From positions 2,674,501 to 2,738,500 of the forward strand of contig NZ_CM001240.1 of assembly GCF_000230835.1 (NCBI RefSeq): DNA of 64,000 nt. Direction: 5' to 3'. The position numbers were made by a program, and so were the translations under genes. A model generated the notes under the pieces. That model made no database searches and was not told the origin of the DNA. It was given only the letters and a program-made list of their open reading frames with translations. The stretch comes from Clostridium sp. DL-VIII (GTDB lineage Bacteria > Bacillota > Clostridia > Clostridiales > Clostridiaceae). Of this stretch, positions 36,701-45,779 are shown piece after piece (position 1 is the first letter of the stretch; every line of letters begins with the position of its first letter).

Positions 36701-38212
36701 ATGCTAGTAGATTATGAAAAATTACAAAATGGTTCAGACATAAGAGGAATAGCTATTGGTGGAGCAGGAAAGAAAGTTAATTTAGTTCCTCAGGTTGCAA
36801 AATTCATAGCTTATGGATTTGTAAGAATGCTAGAAAATAAAATAAATGCAAAAGCTGAAAATTTAAAGATTGCCGTTGGAATTGATTCAAGGCTTTCAGG
36901 TCCAGATTTAAAAGCTGCTGTAATTGAAGAATTAACAGATTTAGGATGCAGTGTATATGATTGCTCAATGGCAACAACACCAGCAATGTTTATGACTACA
37001 GTTTTAGAGAATTATAAATGTGATGGATCTATTATGATTACAGCAAGTCATCTGCCTTACTACTATAATGGATTAAAGTTCTTTACAAAAGAAGGTGGAT
37101 GTGAGAAGGAAGATATACAAAATATTCTTTCAATAGCTTCTAAAGAAGAAAGTTATAATAGTGCAAATTTAGGCGAAGTTTCAAAAGTGGATCTCATTGA
37201 TGAATATTCAAAGATATTAGCAGGAATGATTAGGCGTGGTGCTGATGCTAAAGTAAATTATGATAAACCATTAGCAGGATTTAAAATTGTTGTTGATGCT
37301 GGCAATGGTGCAGGTGGTTTTTTTGCATATAAAGTGTTAAAAACTTTAGGAGCAGATATAACTGGAAGTCAATTTACTGATCCTGATGGAACCTTTCCAA
37401 ATCATATTCCAAACCCAGAAAATAAAGAAGCAATGGAATCTATAAGAAATGCAGTATTAGAAAATAGGGCTGATTTAGGAATAATTTTTGATACAGATGT
37501 AGATAGGGCTGCAATCGTAGATTCACATGGAATGGAAATAAATAAAAATGCATTAATAGCATTAATTTCATCGATTGTTTTAGAGGAGCATCCCAATTCT
37601 ATAATAGTAACTGATTCTATAACCTCAACTGGATTAGGTGAATTTATTAATAAATCAGGAGGAATCCATCACCGATTTAAAAGAGGGTATAGAAATGTTA
37701 TAAATGAAGCAGTAAGGTTAAACAATGAAGGAAAAGAATCTGATTTAGCTATTGAAACATCAGGTCATGCGGCACTAAAAGAAAACTATTTCTTAGATGA
37801 TGGGGCATATTTAATTGCTAAGATACTAATTAAAATGGCCAAGCTAAATGCAGAAGGTAAAAGAATCGAAAGTTTGATAAAAGACCTAAAAATGCCATGT
37901 GAGAGCACAGATTTTAGAATTGAAATTAGGAAAGAGAATTTTAGAGAATATGGATCGAGAATAATAGGTGATCTAGAAAGTTATGCGAATAGAACTGGCT
38001 TTAGTATAGTGCCTAATAATTATGAGGGCATTAGAGTTGCCTGCAATAAGGCTAATGGGGATGGATGGTTTTTATTAAGATTATCATTACATGAACCTGT
38101 TTTAGCCTTAAATATAGAGTCTGATACAAAAGGTGGAACTCAAATAATCATAGATAAATTACTTCCATTTTTAGAGAAATATGATCAATTAGAAATAAGC
38201 AGTATTAAATAA
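36701..38212 (+). CDS. Phosphohexomutase (phosphomannomutase/phosphoglucomutase family)
   Basis: 503 residues behind AGGAGG. Catalytic serine S116 in TASHLPYYYNGLKFF, metal site DTDVDR (D264, D266, D268), sugar-binding loop ETSGHAALKE and a C-terminal phosphate-binding domain. It interconverts hexose 6- and 1-phosphates. The 114-bp gap from transketolase contains no clear terminator, so it may be the last gene of the operon. Confidence 0.88.
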   Translation: MLVDYEKLQNGSDIRGIAIGGAGKKVNLVPQVAKFIAYGFVRMLENKINAKAENLKIAVGIDSRLSGPDLKAAVIEELTDLGCSVYDCSMATTPAMFMTTVLENYKCDGSIMITASHLPYYYNGLKFFTKEGGCEKEDIQNILSIASKEESYNSANLGEVSKVDLIDEYSKILAGMIRRGADAKVNYDKPLAGFKIVVDAGNGAGGFFAYKVLKTLGADITGSQFTDPDGTFPNHIPNPENKEAMESIRNAVLENRADLGIIFDTDVDRAAIVDSHGMEINKNALIALISSIVLEEHPNSIIVTDSITSTGLGEFINKSGGIHHRFKRGYRNVINEAVRLNNEGKESDLAIETSGHAALKENYFLDDGAYLIAKILIKMAKLNAEGKRIESLIKDLKMPCESTDFRIEIRKENFREYGSRIIGDLESYANRTGFSIVPNNYEGIRVACNKANGDGWFLLRLSLHEPVLALNIESDTKGGTQIIIDKLLPFLEKYDQLEISSIK

Positions 38213-38420
38213 CTAAGGGGTGAGTAATGTGATAGGAGATTAGTGGAAACTTTGATGGATAAAATTACTATTGATGAGTTTAATAACGTTAAAGAAAAAA
38301 TAACAGTTCATTATAAGTTTTATAAATAATTAAGCATAAATACTGAAATTATAAAGAAGTGTTTTATAATGAGCTTACTTTCCATTGTAATAATGTTTCA
38401 GAACTTTCAGATATAGATAA

Positions 38421-39120
38421 TTGGCAGTAACAAGAAAGGCAATACAAGACGGGAAAACTATTCTAGGGCAAAATATAGATTTTTTTACTGAAGCACCAAT
38501 AGAATTATTAAAAATCCATCATGGTAATTGTCTTCAACAATTCATATTAAGTTTTTCAAAGTCCAGTGAATTCATATTTTCATCCGCTGGAATCGTAATG
38601 TGTGCAAATGCTACTATAGGCAAAAATTACTCATTTAATATTCCGGTAGGTTATTATCTGTCTAAAGTTGTGAGGGAGGAACGTGCTTATGATGCTATAC
38701 AATAGTGCTTGGTCTTGGCTATTATCATATAGCGGATATGAACGGTCGTATGTTAGGTATTGAAAGTATTCATAATGATTTTGAACTTCTATATCCAGAA
38801 AGGGATATGATTTTACACTTAAATCATTATATTACAGAACGTTTTAAGGAAGTGGATACTGCACCATAATTACAGCTAGACAGCTACCAACGTTTAGATA
38901 GAATTTGTAATCTGATGAATCAGCATTACGGACACATGAATATTGGAATTATTAAGAAAATTTTGATGGATCATGATTAAAATCTATATGCCGTCATATT
39001 GATTTAAAAGTTACGATATCGTCAAAACTCTTGCATCATTTATTATAATACCTTAAGAAAAGACTATATATAACGGTCGGCAATCCATGTGAACATGAAT
39101 ATGTGCGATATAAGTTTTAG
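38421..39120 (+). pseudogene. Peptidase C45 / acyl-CoA:6-APA acyltransferase-like pseudogene
   Basis: Pieces in shifting frames read as one protein: DGKTILGQNIDFF...LLKIHHGNCLQQFILSF (to 38705), then GLGYYHIADMNGRMLGIESI...LHLNHYITERFKEVDTAP with stop, then LDSYQRLDRICNLMNQHYGH, and finally VGNPCEHEYVRYKF at 39075-39120. This is the order of C45 Ntn-hydrolases. The N-terminus with the catalytic cysteine is missing or decayed, and at least one frameshift and several stops are present. Confidence 0.72.
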
Positions 39121-39535
39121 ATAATGATAATTTGTTGAATTTTTTTCGAATAAGTTACAAGCTTATTTATTCTATTATCATGGAATTATGCATCAGAGCT
39201 GTAGATGATTTTGATAATAAAGGTGCAGCTAATAAAATAAGTTGAATTTTGAGAGATATAGTTTATTAAATTAAATCTATGCTCTTTATATTTTTAGGAA
39301 TTTTGAAAATATAAGAATTACTATGTAATAATGTGATATTATATCTATATGTTAAACAACTCAAATATAAAACTAGAAAACAAAAAATAAAGGTAGATTA
39401 GGTAGAAGTACTTAATTTGCCTTTATTTTCTTCTAGAATAATAAAACAAAAAAGCTCTTTAACTATTATAGAATGTAATATTTCAAAAGATTTTATATTT
39501 TTTATATAATATTATATCGTAAGGAGATGATAAAT
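39121..39535 (+). other. Intergenic region with a hairpin
   Basis: No gene is seen. AAATAAAGG (39385-39393) and CCTTTATTT (39419-39427) flank an AT-rich loop and are followed by TCTTCT; this may be a weak terminator. The strong site AAGGAG at 39521 belongs to the next gene. Confidence 0.45.
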
Positions 39536-39760
39536 ATGAATAATAATGTAAATACAATATTAGAAAAAATAAAGGTAGTGCCAATAATACAATCTGGCAA
39601 GCGATCGATAGTGGTGTTATCTATCAGCAATGTAAATTTGCAAGTTGAAGACTTTGATGCAGCTGTTCAATATATATGGGAAAATGATTTAGTAAAAATA
39701 TTAAAAGTAGAACGTGACCATCAATATATAACAAAGTTATATGCGGATGTTTCTAAATGA
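39536..39760 (+). CDS. Small protein of unknown function, paralogue 1
   Basis: 74 residues from the ATG at 39536; the ATG at 39527 is too close to the AAGGAG site. Sequence: NNNVNTILEKIKVVP...SGKRSIVVLS...VNLQVEDFDAAVQYIWENDLVKILKVE. No signal peptide or cysteine motif; predicted mixed alpha/beta. It is a clear paralogue of the next gene. No family is recognised. Confidence 0.65.
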   Translation: MNNNVNTILEKIKVVPIIQSGKRSIVVLSISNVNLQVEDFDAAVQYIWENDLVKILKVERDHQYITKLYADVSK

Positions 39761-39840
39761 TCTGCTGAAGTTTTAGAAATATGTTTTTTTAAAAGTATAT
39801 TGGTGAAATTTATATAATTGAAATATAGGAAGGTGGTAGT

Positions 39841-40053
39841 ATGAGTAGTAATGTATATATAATATTAGAAAAAATAAAAGAAACACCAACGACACGCTCT
39901 AGCAAAAAATCAATAGTATCACTATCTAATGATGATGTGGAAATCAGTGCTGAAGAATTTCATAGGGCTATTGAGTATATAAGAGAAAATGAATTAACTA
40001 AAATATTAAAAGTGGAATATCAATATGAATACATAGTGAAGATATATATATAA
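39841..40053 (+). CDS. Small protein of unknown function, paralogue 2
   Basis: 70 residues behind GGAAGGTGG. Shares NVxxILEKIK, SxKxSIVxLS, AxxYIxENxLxKILKVE and the C-terminal YxYIxKIY with the preceding protein. Two adjacent copies suggest a pair working together, or a recent duplication followed by divergence. Both look intact while their surroundings are decayed. Confidence 0.65.
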   Translation: MSSNVYIILEKIKETPTTRSSKKSIVSLSNDDVEISAEEFHRAIEYIRENELTKILKVEYQYEYIVKIYI

Positions 40054-40184
40054 ATATCACGAAATCGTATTTTAGAGCTCTCAAATGAACTGCTCCCTGT
40101 CAGGTTTTGTAGACATAAAGTTAAGCAATTCTAAAGAATATATTTTTTAGTTATAATAATTTCAATGTGTTTAAAAGTTTTCTT

Positions 40185-40380
40185 TTTGAATTTGTTCAGG
40201 TGACTCATAATGAGCATTTTGAATGAGTTCTCTCTTTATTGTTCTATAATACGGTATAGGTATTTACTTTTTTACTTTCATTATGAATAGCAGCATACAT
40301 TTTTAATAATACTTGGAATCTTAAAGCTGTAAATTGAGATCCCTGGTCCGTATATAAAATTCTTTCGCATGCTCACATAA
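40185..40380 (-). pseudogene. IS3-family transposase remnant
   Basis: On the minus strand, bases near 40355-40260 read LYTDQGSQFTALRFQVLLKMYAA in part, the DDE integrase core motif (D-QGSQFT) of IS3/IS150-type OrfB. The flanks contain stops in all frames. Only this core is recognisable. Confidence 0.6.
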
Positions 40381-41436
40381 ATGCATTCATTACAAGAATA
40401 TCTTTCATTCTAATGTCCCAAAACTATCCAACAACTTTTCTTGAATATATATAAGTACTGCAAAGTATAAAGTACCTTTTCTGGTTGGAATATAGGTTTC
40501 CTAAAAGTTCAACTATTAGAATCTCTTGTCCTTCTGAGGGAGCCAAGATTATGGATTTTATATAAGAATAAATTACTAGAATCAGCTTGCTCTATTAAAA
40601 AACTTTATCTATTTTAGTTAGCACCAGTACAGACGCCTTTTTTACTCTAAAATGTTGAAAAGAAAAGTAAGTAATTGGGGATTATTAGTATAGTTTGCAT
40701 AGTTAAACACTATAAATAGAGAATTCTCTGATTTTACTTTCATTATCTAGAATATAGTTATACATTAAAAAAGTAAACATTGATTTCACAACGCCAATAC
40801 CTCCAAGTATTAAGCAATTCATACAATAATGAAAAAATTAATATAAATTATTTCACCCTTTAAGGTGAAATATCTTGGTCTGTAAAAAGGATATTAGAGT
40901 AATTATAATAAAACTAAAGTTGCTACTAAATATATGATTTTAAGGGAGGGGATATGTGTAAGCTAATTGTCATAGTTGTGAATAAAATATTTTATTCACA
41001 AAGCAAAGAGGCGTCATAAAGTAGTTAACTTTGATAATATTCTGAATTCTAAAAGAAAAAATAATACAGATATACTAAAGAACTTATAGGACTTATCATT
41101 GAAGAAACTTTTGGTAAATCAAATCTTTTTTTGCGTCATTGCCTTCTGCCTATTTCTGATAATGGTATACATTAGAAGATAATTTTTTATATTACCTATA
41201 TTGAAAACGATATTATATTAATATGGTCAGCAATCTTTAATAATGTTTCAGAATTAATTGATTAAACATATTCTTTTATAAAAAATAAACTATATAATTG
41301 TTGGAATTTTTACAATAACTGAAATTGATTGCCTGTGGTAAATAAAATGGTTTTTAAAATTTATGTATTGTTTGGTACAAGTATTTTTCTATATAGTGAC
41401 ATAAAACAATAAAGCATAAAGATGGAGGAGATCAAG
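40381..41436 (+). other. Decayed intergenic DNA
   Basis: No gene is supported. Stops are dense in all frames. Short protein-like pieces occur (about 41090-41180, FGKSNLFLRHCLLPISDNG) but I cannot place them. The GGAGGAG at 41423 is the ribosome site of the following EIIA gene. Confidence 0.5.
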
Positions 41437-41760
41437 ATGGAAGAATTAGAAATGGCAATTATGAATATTATAATAAATGCAGGAGATTGCAAGAATCATG
41501 CTTATATGGCTCTTAATTTAGTAAATGAAGGAAGATATGAAAATGCAGAAGAAGAAATTAAATTAGCAAATGATGCATTGTCTAAGGCACATGATGGACA
41601 AACGTTTTTTCTTCATAAAGAAGCAAATGGTGAAAAAATAGATATTTCAGTTTTATTTGTGCATGCACAAGATCATTTAATGACAGCTGTAACAGAAAAA
41701 AACTTAATTGAACAAATAATTGAACTAAGAAAAGTTGTAAACACGTTTTTGAACAAATAA
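41437..41760 (+). CDS. PTS lactose/cellobiose-type EIIA
   Basis: 107 residues from the ATG at 41437 behind GGAGGAG; the earlier ATG at 41422 overlaps that site. All-helical EIIA of the lactose/chitobiose family with phosphorylated histidine H76 in LFVHAQDHLMTA. Operon with EIIB (63 bp on) and EIIC. Confidence 0.92.
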   Translation: MEELEMAIMNIIINAGDCKNHAYMALNLVNEGRYENAEEEIKLANDALSKAHDGQTFFLHKEANGEKIDISVLFVHAQDHLMTAVTEKNLIEQIIELRKVVNTFLNK

Positions 41761-41823
41761 GTATCTAGAAAAAATCAAATAATAATATATTAAATATAAA
41801 AAATGATTTGGGAGGAAAATTAT

Positions 41824-42135
41824 ATGATAAAAATTAGATTATTTTGTTCAGCAGGTATGTCAACAAGTCTTTTAGTTAGTAAAATGAAAGATGCAGCTAA
41901 AGCTAAAGGATTAGAAGTAGACATTGAAGCTTTTCCAGAAGCACAAATGGAGAGAAGTTTAGAAAATGTAAACGTTGTTCTATTAGGGCCACAAGTTGGA
42001 TATACGATAGGGAAAGCAAAAAAAATATGTGAACCAAAAGGAATTCCAGTTGATGTAATACCAATGGTTGATTATGGAATGATGAATGGAGCAAAAGTAT
42101 TAGATTTTGCAATAAAGTTAGCAGGAAATAAATGA
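41824..42135 (+). CDS. PTS cellobiose-type EIIB
   Basis: 103 residues from the ATG at 41824 behind GGGAGG. Phosphocysteine C8 in LFCSAGMSTSLLV. Normal length for a separate EIIB of the Lac family. A decayed copy of its last third lies downstream at 42331-42460. Confidence 0.92.
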   Translation: MIKIRLFCSAGMSTSLLVSKMKDAAKAKGLEVDIEAFPEAQMERSLENVNVVLLGPQVGYTIGKAKKICEPKGIPVDVIPMVDYGMMNGAKVLDFAIKLAGNK

Positions 42136-42330
42136 AGATAAACCTAAGGAGTTAATAATGGTCATAAATTTTCATATGATTTGATTAGGATATTATTGGC
42201 TAGAGCAATATGGAAATATATAAATTTAAAGGGATAATTATAAATTCTATGGCAATGCAAAATGTACTAGCATAGTAAGTTTCTAGTTATTACATTAATT
42301 TATTTATAAGATGGATAGGAATATAGTTAA

Positions 42331-42565
42331 TGTAAACGTTATTTAATTAGCGTTACAAGTTGGATACACGATAGGGAAAGCAAAAAAATATGTGAACCAA
42401 AAGTAATTTCAGTTGGTGCAATACTAATAGTTGATTATAAAATGATACAGGAAAAAATGAAGATAAATTTAAAGTGATAATTATAAATTTTATAGTAGCA
42501 CAAAAATGTATTATAACATAATGAATTTCTAGTTATTACACTAAATATACATTAATTTATTTACA
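42331..42565 (+). pseudogene. Decayed tandem duplicate of the EIIB 3' end and its intergenic DNA
   Basis: Bases 42330-42460 repeat the EIIB codons for VNVVLLGPQVGYTIGKAKKI with stops and indels. The following 42476-42565 repeats 42233-42310 (GATAATTATAAATT..., TTTCTAGTTATTACA). The duplication separates EIIB from EIIC by 440 bp. Confidence 0.75.
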
Positions 42566-42578
42566 AGGAGGAATTATT

Positions 42579-43913
42579 ATGTCATTAAGTAACACACTTA
42601 ACGAGAAAGTATTACCAACGGTTATGAAATTCATTAATCTTAAGGGTATTCAAGCATTAAAAGATGGTATACTGTTTGCTCTACCATTAAATATTATAGG
42701 ATCAATATTTCTATTAATAGCTTGTTTTCCATCAGTAACAGTAACTAATTTCTTTACTTCCACATTTGGAGCAGGTTGGACTGATCCATTATTTAAAGTT
42801 CAAAATGCAACAATGAATATTATGGCTATAGTTTCAGTTATTGGTATAGCTTATACCTATGCAAAAAATGAAGGACATGAACCTTTGGCAGCAGGTATAG
42901 TGGCATTAGTTGTTTTTATAATCACTACTCCAAACTGGGTTATATATACTGCAAAAGGTGCAGAACCAGTTCAAGTTGGAAGCGTACTTCCAATAGATTG
43001 GGCTGGCGGTAAAGGTATGGTTGCGGCTATCATAATCGGTATATCAGTAGGAGCTATTTATTCATGGTTTATAGCTAAAAATATTACAATTAAAATGCCA
43101 GAAGGAGTTCCTACCGGAGTAGTTAACGCCTTTTCAGCAATTATTCCAGCAGCAGTAATATTTGTAGGAGCCGATATTATTTATACAATATTTAGATTTG
43201 GATTAAACACAACAATGATTGAATGGATATATAAAATTATCCAAACACCATTACAAGGTTTATCAGATTCACCACTTGGAGTTATAGGAATTGCATTCTT
43301 TGTACCTTTCTTCTGGTTCTTTGGTGTAAATGGTGGTAATGTTGTAAGTGGTATTATGACTGGTATATTGACAGCTAATACTATGGATAATGCAGCTTTA
43401 CAAGCAGCAGGGAAACTTTCACTTGCAAATGGAGCTCATATAGTAACTCAACAATTTCTGGATAACTTTATTAATATGACAGGTTCAGGTGAAACTATCG
43501 GAGTAGTTATTTGTATGTTGTTTATTACAAAGTCTGCACAGTTTAAACAATTAGGTAAATTATCATTGGTACCAGGAATCTTTAATATTAATGAACCAAT
43601 ATTGTTTGGTACTCCAATAGTAATGAATCCACTTATGGCTATACCATTTATGATTATACCAGCAATAAATGGAATGATATTCTATGGATTAATTGCTTCA
43701 GGTATACTTTCTCCAATGGGTGGACTTATGCCACCTTGGACAACACCAGCTATACTTTCAGGATTCTTAATCGGTGGTCCATCGTTAGCAATAACACAAG
43801 TAATTATGTTAGCAATAGGAACAGTTATCTACCTTCCTTTCGTCAAAAAGGTAGATTCTATGGCTTATGCTAGCGAACAAGCAGCTCAACTTAGAGATGG
43901 TACAGAAGCATAA
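42579..43913 (+). CDS. PTS cellobiose-type EIIC permease
   Basis: 444 residues behind AAGGAGG. Polytopic EIIC of the Lac/cellobiose family (LKGIQALKDGILFALPLNIIGS, FFGVNGGNVVSGI, FNINEPILFGTPIVMNPLM). It imports a beta-linked disaccharide such as cellobiose as its phosphate; one of the two GH1 enzymes could hydrolyse the product. No regulator is adjacent. Confidence 0.92.
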   Translation: MSLSNTLNEKVLPTVMKFINLKGIQALKDGILFALPLNIIGSIFLLIACFPSVTVTNFFTSTFGAGWTDPLFKVQNATMNIMAIVSVIGIAYTYAKNEGHEPLAAGIVALVVFIITTPNWVIYTAKGAEPVQVGSVLPIDWAGGKGMVAAIIIGISVGAIYSWFIAKNITIKMPEGVPTGVVNAFSAIIPAAVIFVGADIIYTIFRFGLNTTMIEWIYKIIQTPLQGLSDSPLGVIGIAFFVPFFWFFGVNGGNVVSGIMTGILTANTMDNAALQAAGKLSLANGAHIVTQQFLDNFINMTGSGETIGVVICMLFITKSAQFKQLGKLSLVPGIFNINEPILFGTPIVMNPLMAIPFMIIPAINGMIFYGLIASGILSPMGGLMPPWTTPAILSGFLIGGPSLAITQVIMLAIGTVIYLPFVKKVDSMAYASEQAAQLRDGTEA

Positions 43914-43984
43914 AAATTAATTAGTCCTTTTGTTAACAATTTAAAAATATATTTAGAGTAAAGATTTTAATTAATTAAGATTAA

Positions 43985-44020
43985 GACTCAGTATTTATAT
44001 AAATGCTGAGTTTTTTTGTA
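43985..44020 (+). terminator. Terminator of the cellobiose-type PTS operon
   Basis: ACTCAGTATTTA / TAAATGCTGAGT with a minimal loop, followed by seven T. Between here and 44153 no gene is visible. Confidence 0.85.
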
Positions 44021-44153
44021 TTTAGAATATCACAGGTTAGAACGGTGGTTCTGGAAAGCTTTTATTAGCTATGAGTAGAAAAACAATATCTCCAATGTAA
44101 GATAGTAGTAAGTTTGCCGACCATAACTAAAATGCATAGGAGGTGTGTCCGAA

Positions 44154-44460
44154 ATGGGCAATACTAGTTTAGCACATGCTAAATGGAATTGTAAATATCA
44201 TATACGTATGCTTGTAAGTGTACCACCAAAATTAAGTGTTTCAGCATTTGTGGGATAAGAATTCACTCATGATTTTTGATAGACATACAAATTTGAAGTA
44301 CAAGTATAGCAATAGACAATTTTGGGGCAAAGAATATGTAGATACTGTAGGAAGAAATAAGAAGATAACAGAAGAGTATATAAAAAATCAGATACCAAGA
44401 AGATATAGCATATGAACAAATGAGTTTAAAGAGTAGTATATCGGCCTGTTTACAGGTGAT
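44154..44460 (+). pseudogene. IS200/IS605-type TnpA remnant
   Basis: GAGGTGTG precedes MGNTSLAHAKWNCKYHI, which then jumps to RMLVSVPPKLSVSAFVG, so the piece carrying the HUH histidines is deleted. Then FDRHTNLKYKYSNRQFWGKEYVDTVG...EEYIKNQ and IAYEQMSLK follow with stops and a frameshift. This is the clear order of IS200 transposase. It ends where the DeoR fragment begins. Confidence 0.8.
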
Positions 44461-44892
44461 ATTACAGTGATATCAAACGATTTGGAGATTGTTCGTCTTC
44501 TGAGAAACAGCAATGTGGAATTGATAACTTGTGGTGGAACTGTGCAAAAAAGTACAGGAAGTATCTATGGTTATTATGCAATACATATGTTGGAACATAT
44601 GAAGTTTGACATTGGATTTTTTGGAACATCTGCTATTGATGAAAAACTTAACATGATGACGCCTACATCTGACAAAGCATTCCTAAAGAAGCAGATTGTT
44701 GGTCAATGTCAGCAGTCATTTCTTGTGGCAGATAAATCTAAATTTAACAGAAGAGCTTTGACCTACGTGAATTCAGTTACAGATTATACTTATGTAGTTA
44801 CGGATTATAAATTTAATGAGGAAGAAAAAGCCATTCTGAAAAATGGTGAAACTAAAATTTTATCTTTAATTAATATAGAAAAAATGAAATAA
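44461..44892 (+). pseudogene. Headless DeoR-family regulator
   Basis: 141 codons (open from the GTG at 44467) hold only the effector domain: TVISNDLEIVRLLRNSNVELITCGGTVQKSTGS, FDIGFFGTSAIDEKLNM, VADKSKFNRRAL. The N-terminal helix-turn-helix is absent. The break coincides with the IS200 remnant. It could be left from a regulator of the preceding PTS. Confidence 0.78.
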
Positions 44893-44921
44893 TGATATTA
44901 ACGTATCATTATTTTATTTTT
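44886..44921 (+). terminator. Terminator after the DeoR fragment
   Basis: AATAATGATA / TATCATTATT stem with TTAACG loop, then TTATTTTT. The group II intron remnant begins exactly at its end. Confidence 0.75.
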
Positions 44922-45240
44922 GTGTGTACGGCAGGGTAACAATAACTTGGCAGTGAAAATTCTCCGTGGATTGATAGTGGAAGCAGCTAGTCAATAGCAA
45001 GAGTGCTCATCGTTAGGTGGAATCTAAATCTAAAGTAAGTCGGAGACAAAGTCTTAGCATGAGGGACACGAACTACATATACTGCTTATTGGGAATGGAC
45101 GAGTTTGTAAAACAAAGTTCAATATTATCTAAATTCTTAAGAGTAGATGTAGCAGATACATGAGATGAAGGTTGTTGCTCTTATCGTATGAGGTATGATA
45201 GATATATCATTCATAAAGACGAATTTATAGTTCCTCTATT
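44922..45240 (+). mobile_element. 5' part of a class C group II intron, ORF lost
   Basis: Starts GTGTGTACGGCAGG and continues with the characteristic domain I series of class C introns: TCCGTGG, GGTGGAATCTAAA, AGTCGGAGACAAAGTC, TGAGGGACACGAACT, GGACGAGTTTGTAAAACAAAG. Class C introns insert right after terminator hairpins, as here. No reverse transcriptase and no 3' domain V/VI are found, so it is a truncated remnant. The 3' limit is approximate. Confidence 0.7.
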
Positions 45241-45674
45241 GAAGTATTTAGGGATTTAGCAAATTTTGAGGTGGTTAGAAACAAAAAAATTATTTATTAA
45301 ATACTTATCTAATGTTATTTTAATCAGTTTGGAATCCAATAAAAGGAGAAATATCAACTTTTTGAGATTAATTGGTATTTGGATTATTTCGCTTAAATCC
45401 TTACAAATAAAGGACTTATAGCTAATTTATTGCCTATTTCTTGTTGATTTGTATTTGTATCCATATGCGGGGGAATGTAATATGCTAGTATGGCTATTGT
45501 CTATTTATTATTAAAATTTGATTTAAGAAAAAGTCTTTATTAATTAGCTTGTTTTAATGTAAATCTTGATTTTTTTCAATTAAAGTTGTATATTTTAGCT
45601 CTTTTTTTCATCATTATATTCAAAATTTAGTTTTAAATCAGCTGGATATCTATATCTCTAAAAAGCTTATTACA
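45241..45674 (+). other. Decayed intergenic DNA
   Basis: AT-rich sequence with dense stops and no convincing gene, RNA or repeat. Confidence 0.5.
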
Positions 45675-45779
45675 TTATATACAATTCTGTAAATGTTCTT
45701 CAACAAGAATTGTACTTTTTTTGCTACATGTAGTATCAATATACAAAGGTAATAAGTCTCTAATTATTTCACATTTCAT
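45675..45779 (-). pseudogene. N-terminal fragment of an anti-sigma factor zinc-finger protein
   Basis: On the minus strand GAGGAG precedes an ATG and 34 codons: MKCEIIRDLLPLYIDTTCS...LVEEHLQNC. This is the zf-HC2 type zinc-binding start (C, then H-x-x-x-C) of anti-sigma factors. The frame stops right after it, and no membrane or sensor domain follows. No sigma factor gene is adjacent. Confidence 0.6.

Noticed and set aside
41370..41395. TGGTAC-N5-TTTTT as a possible sigma-54 promoter of the cellobiose-type PTS
   Set aside because: The -12 element lacks the GC dinucleotide and no LevR/enhancer-binding protein gene is near.
42333..42346. TGTAAACGTT, resembling a CcpA cre site upstream of the EIIC gene
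   Set aside because: It is the decayed copy of EIIB codons (ENVNVV), present also inside the EIIB gene, so the match comes from the duplication.
44467..44892. Complete DeoR regulator for the PTS
   Set aside because: The DNA-binding domain is absent and the frame starts at the border of an IS200 remnant.
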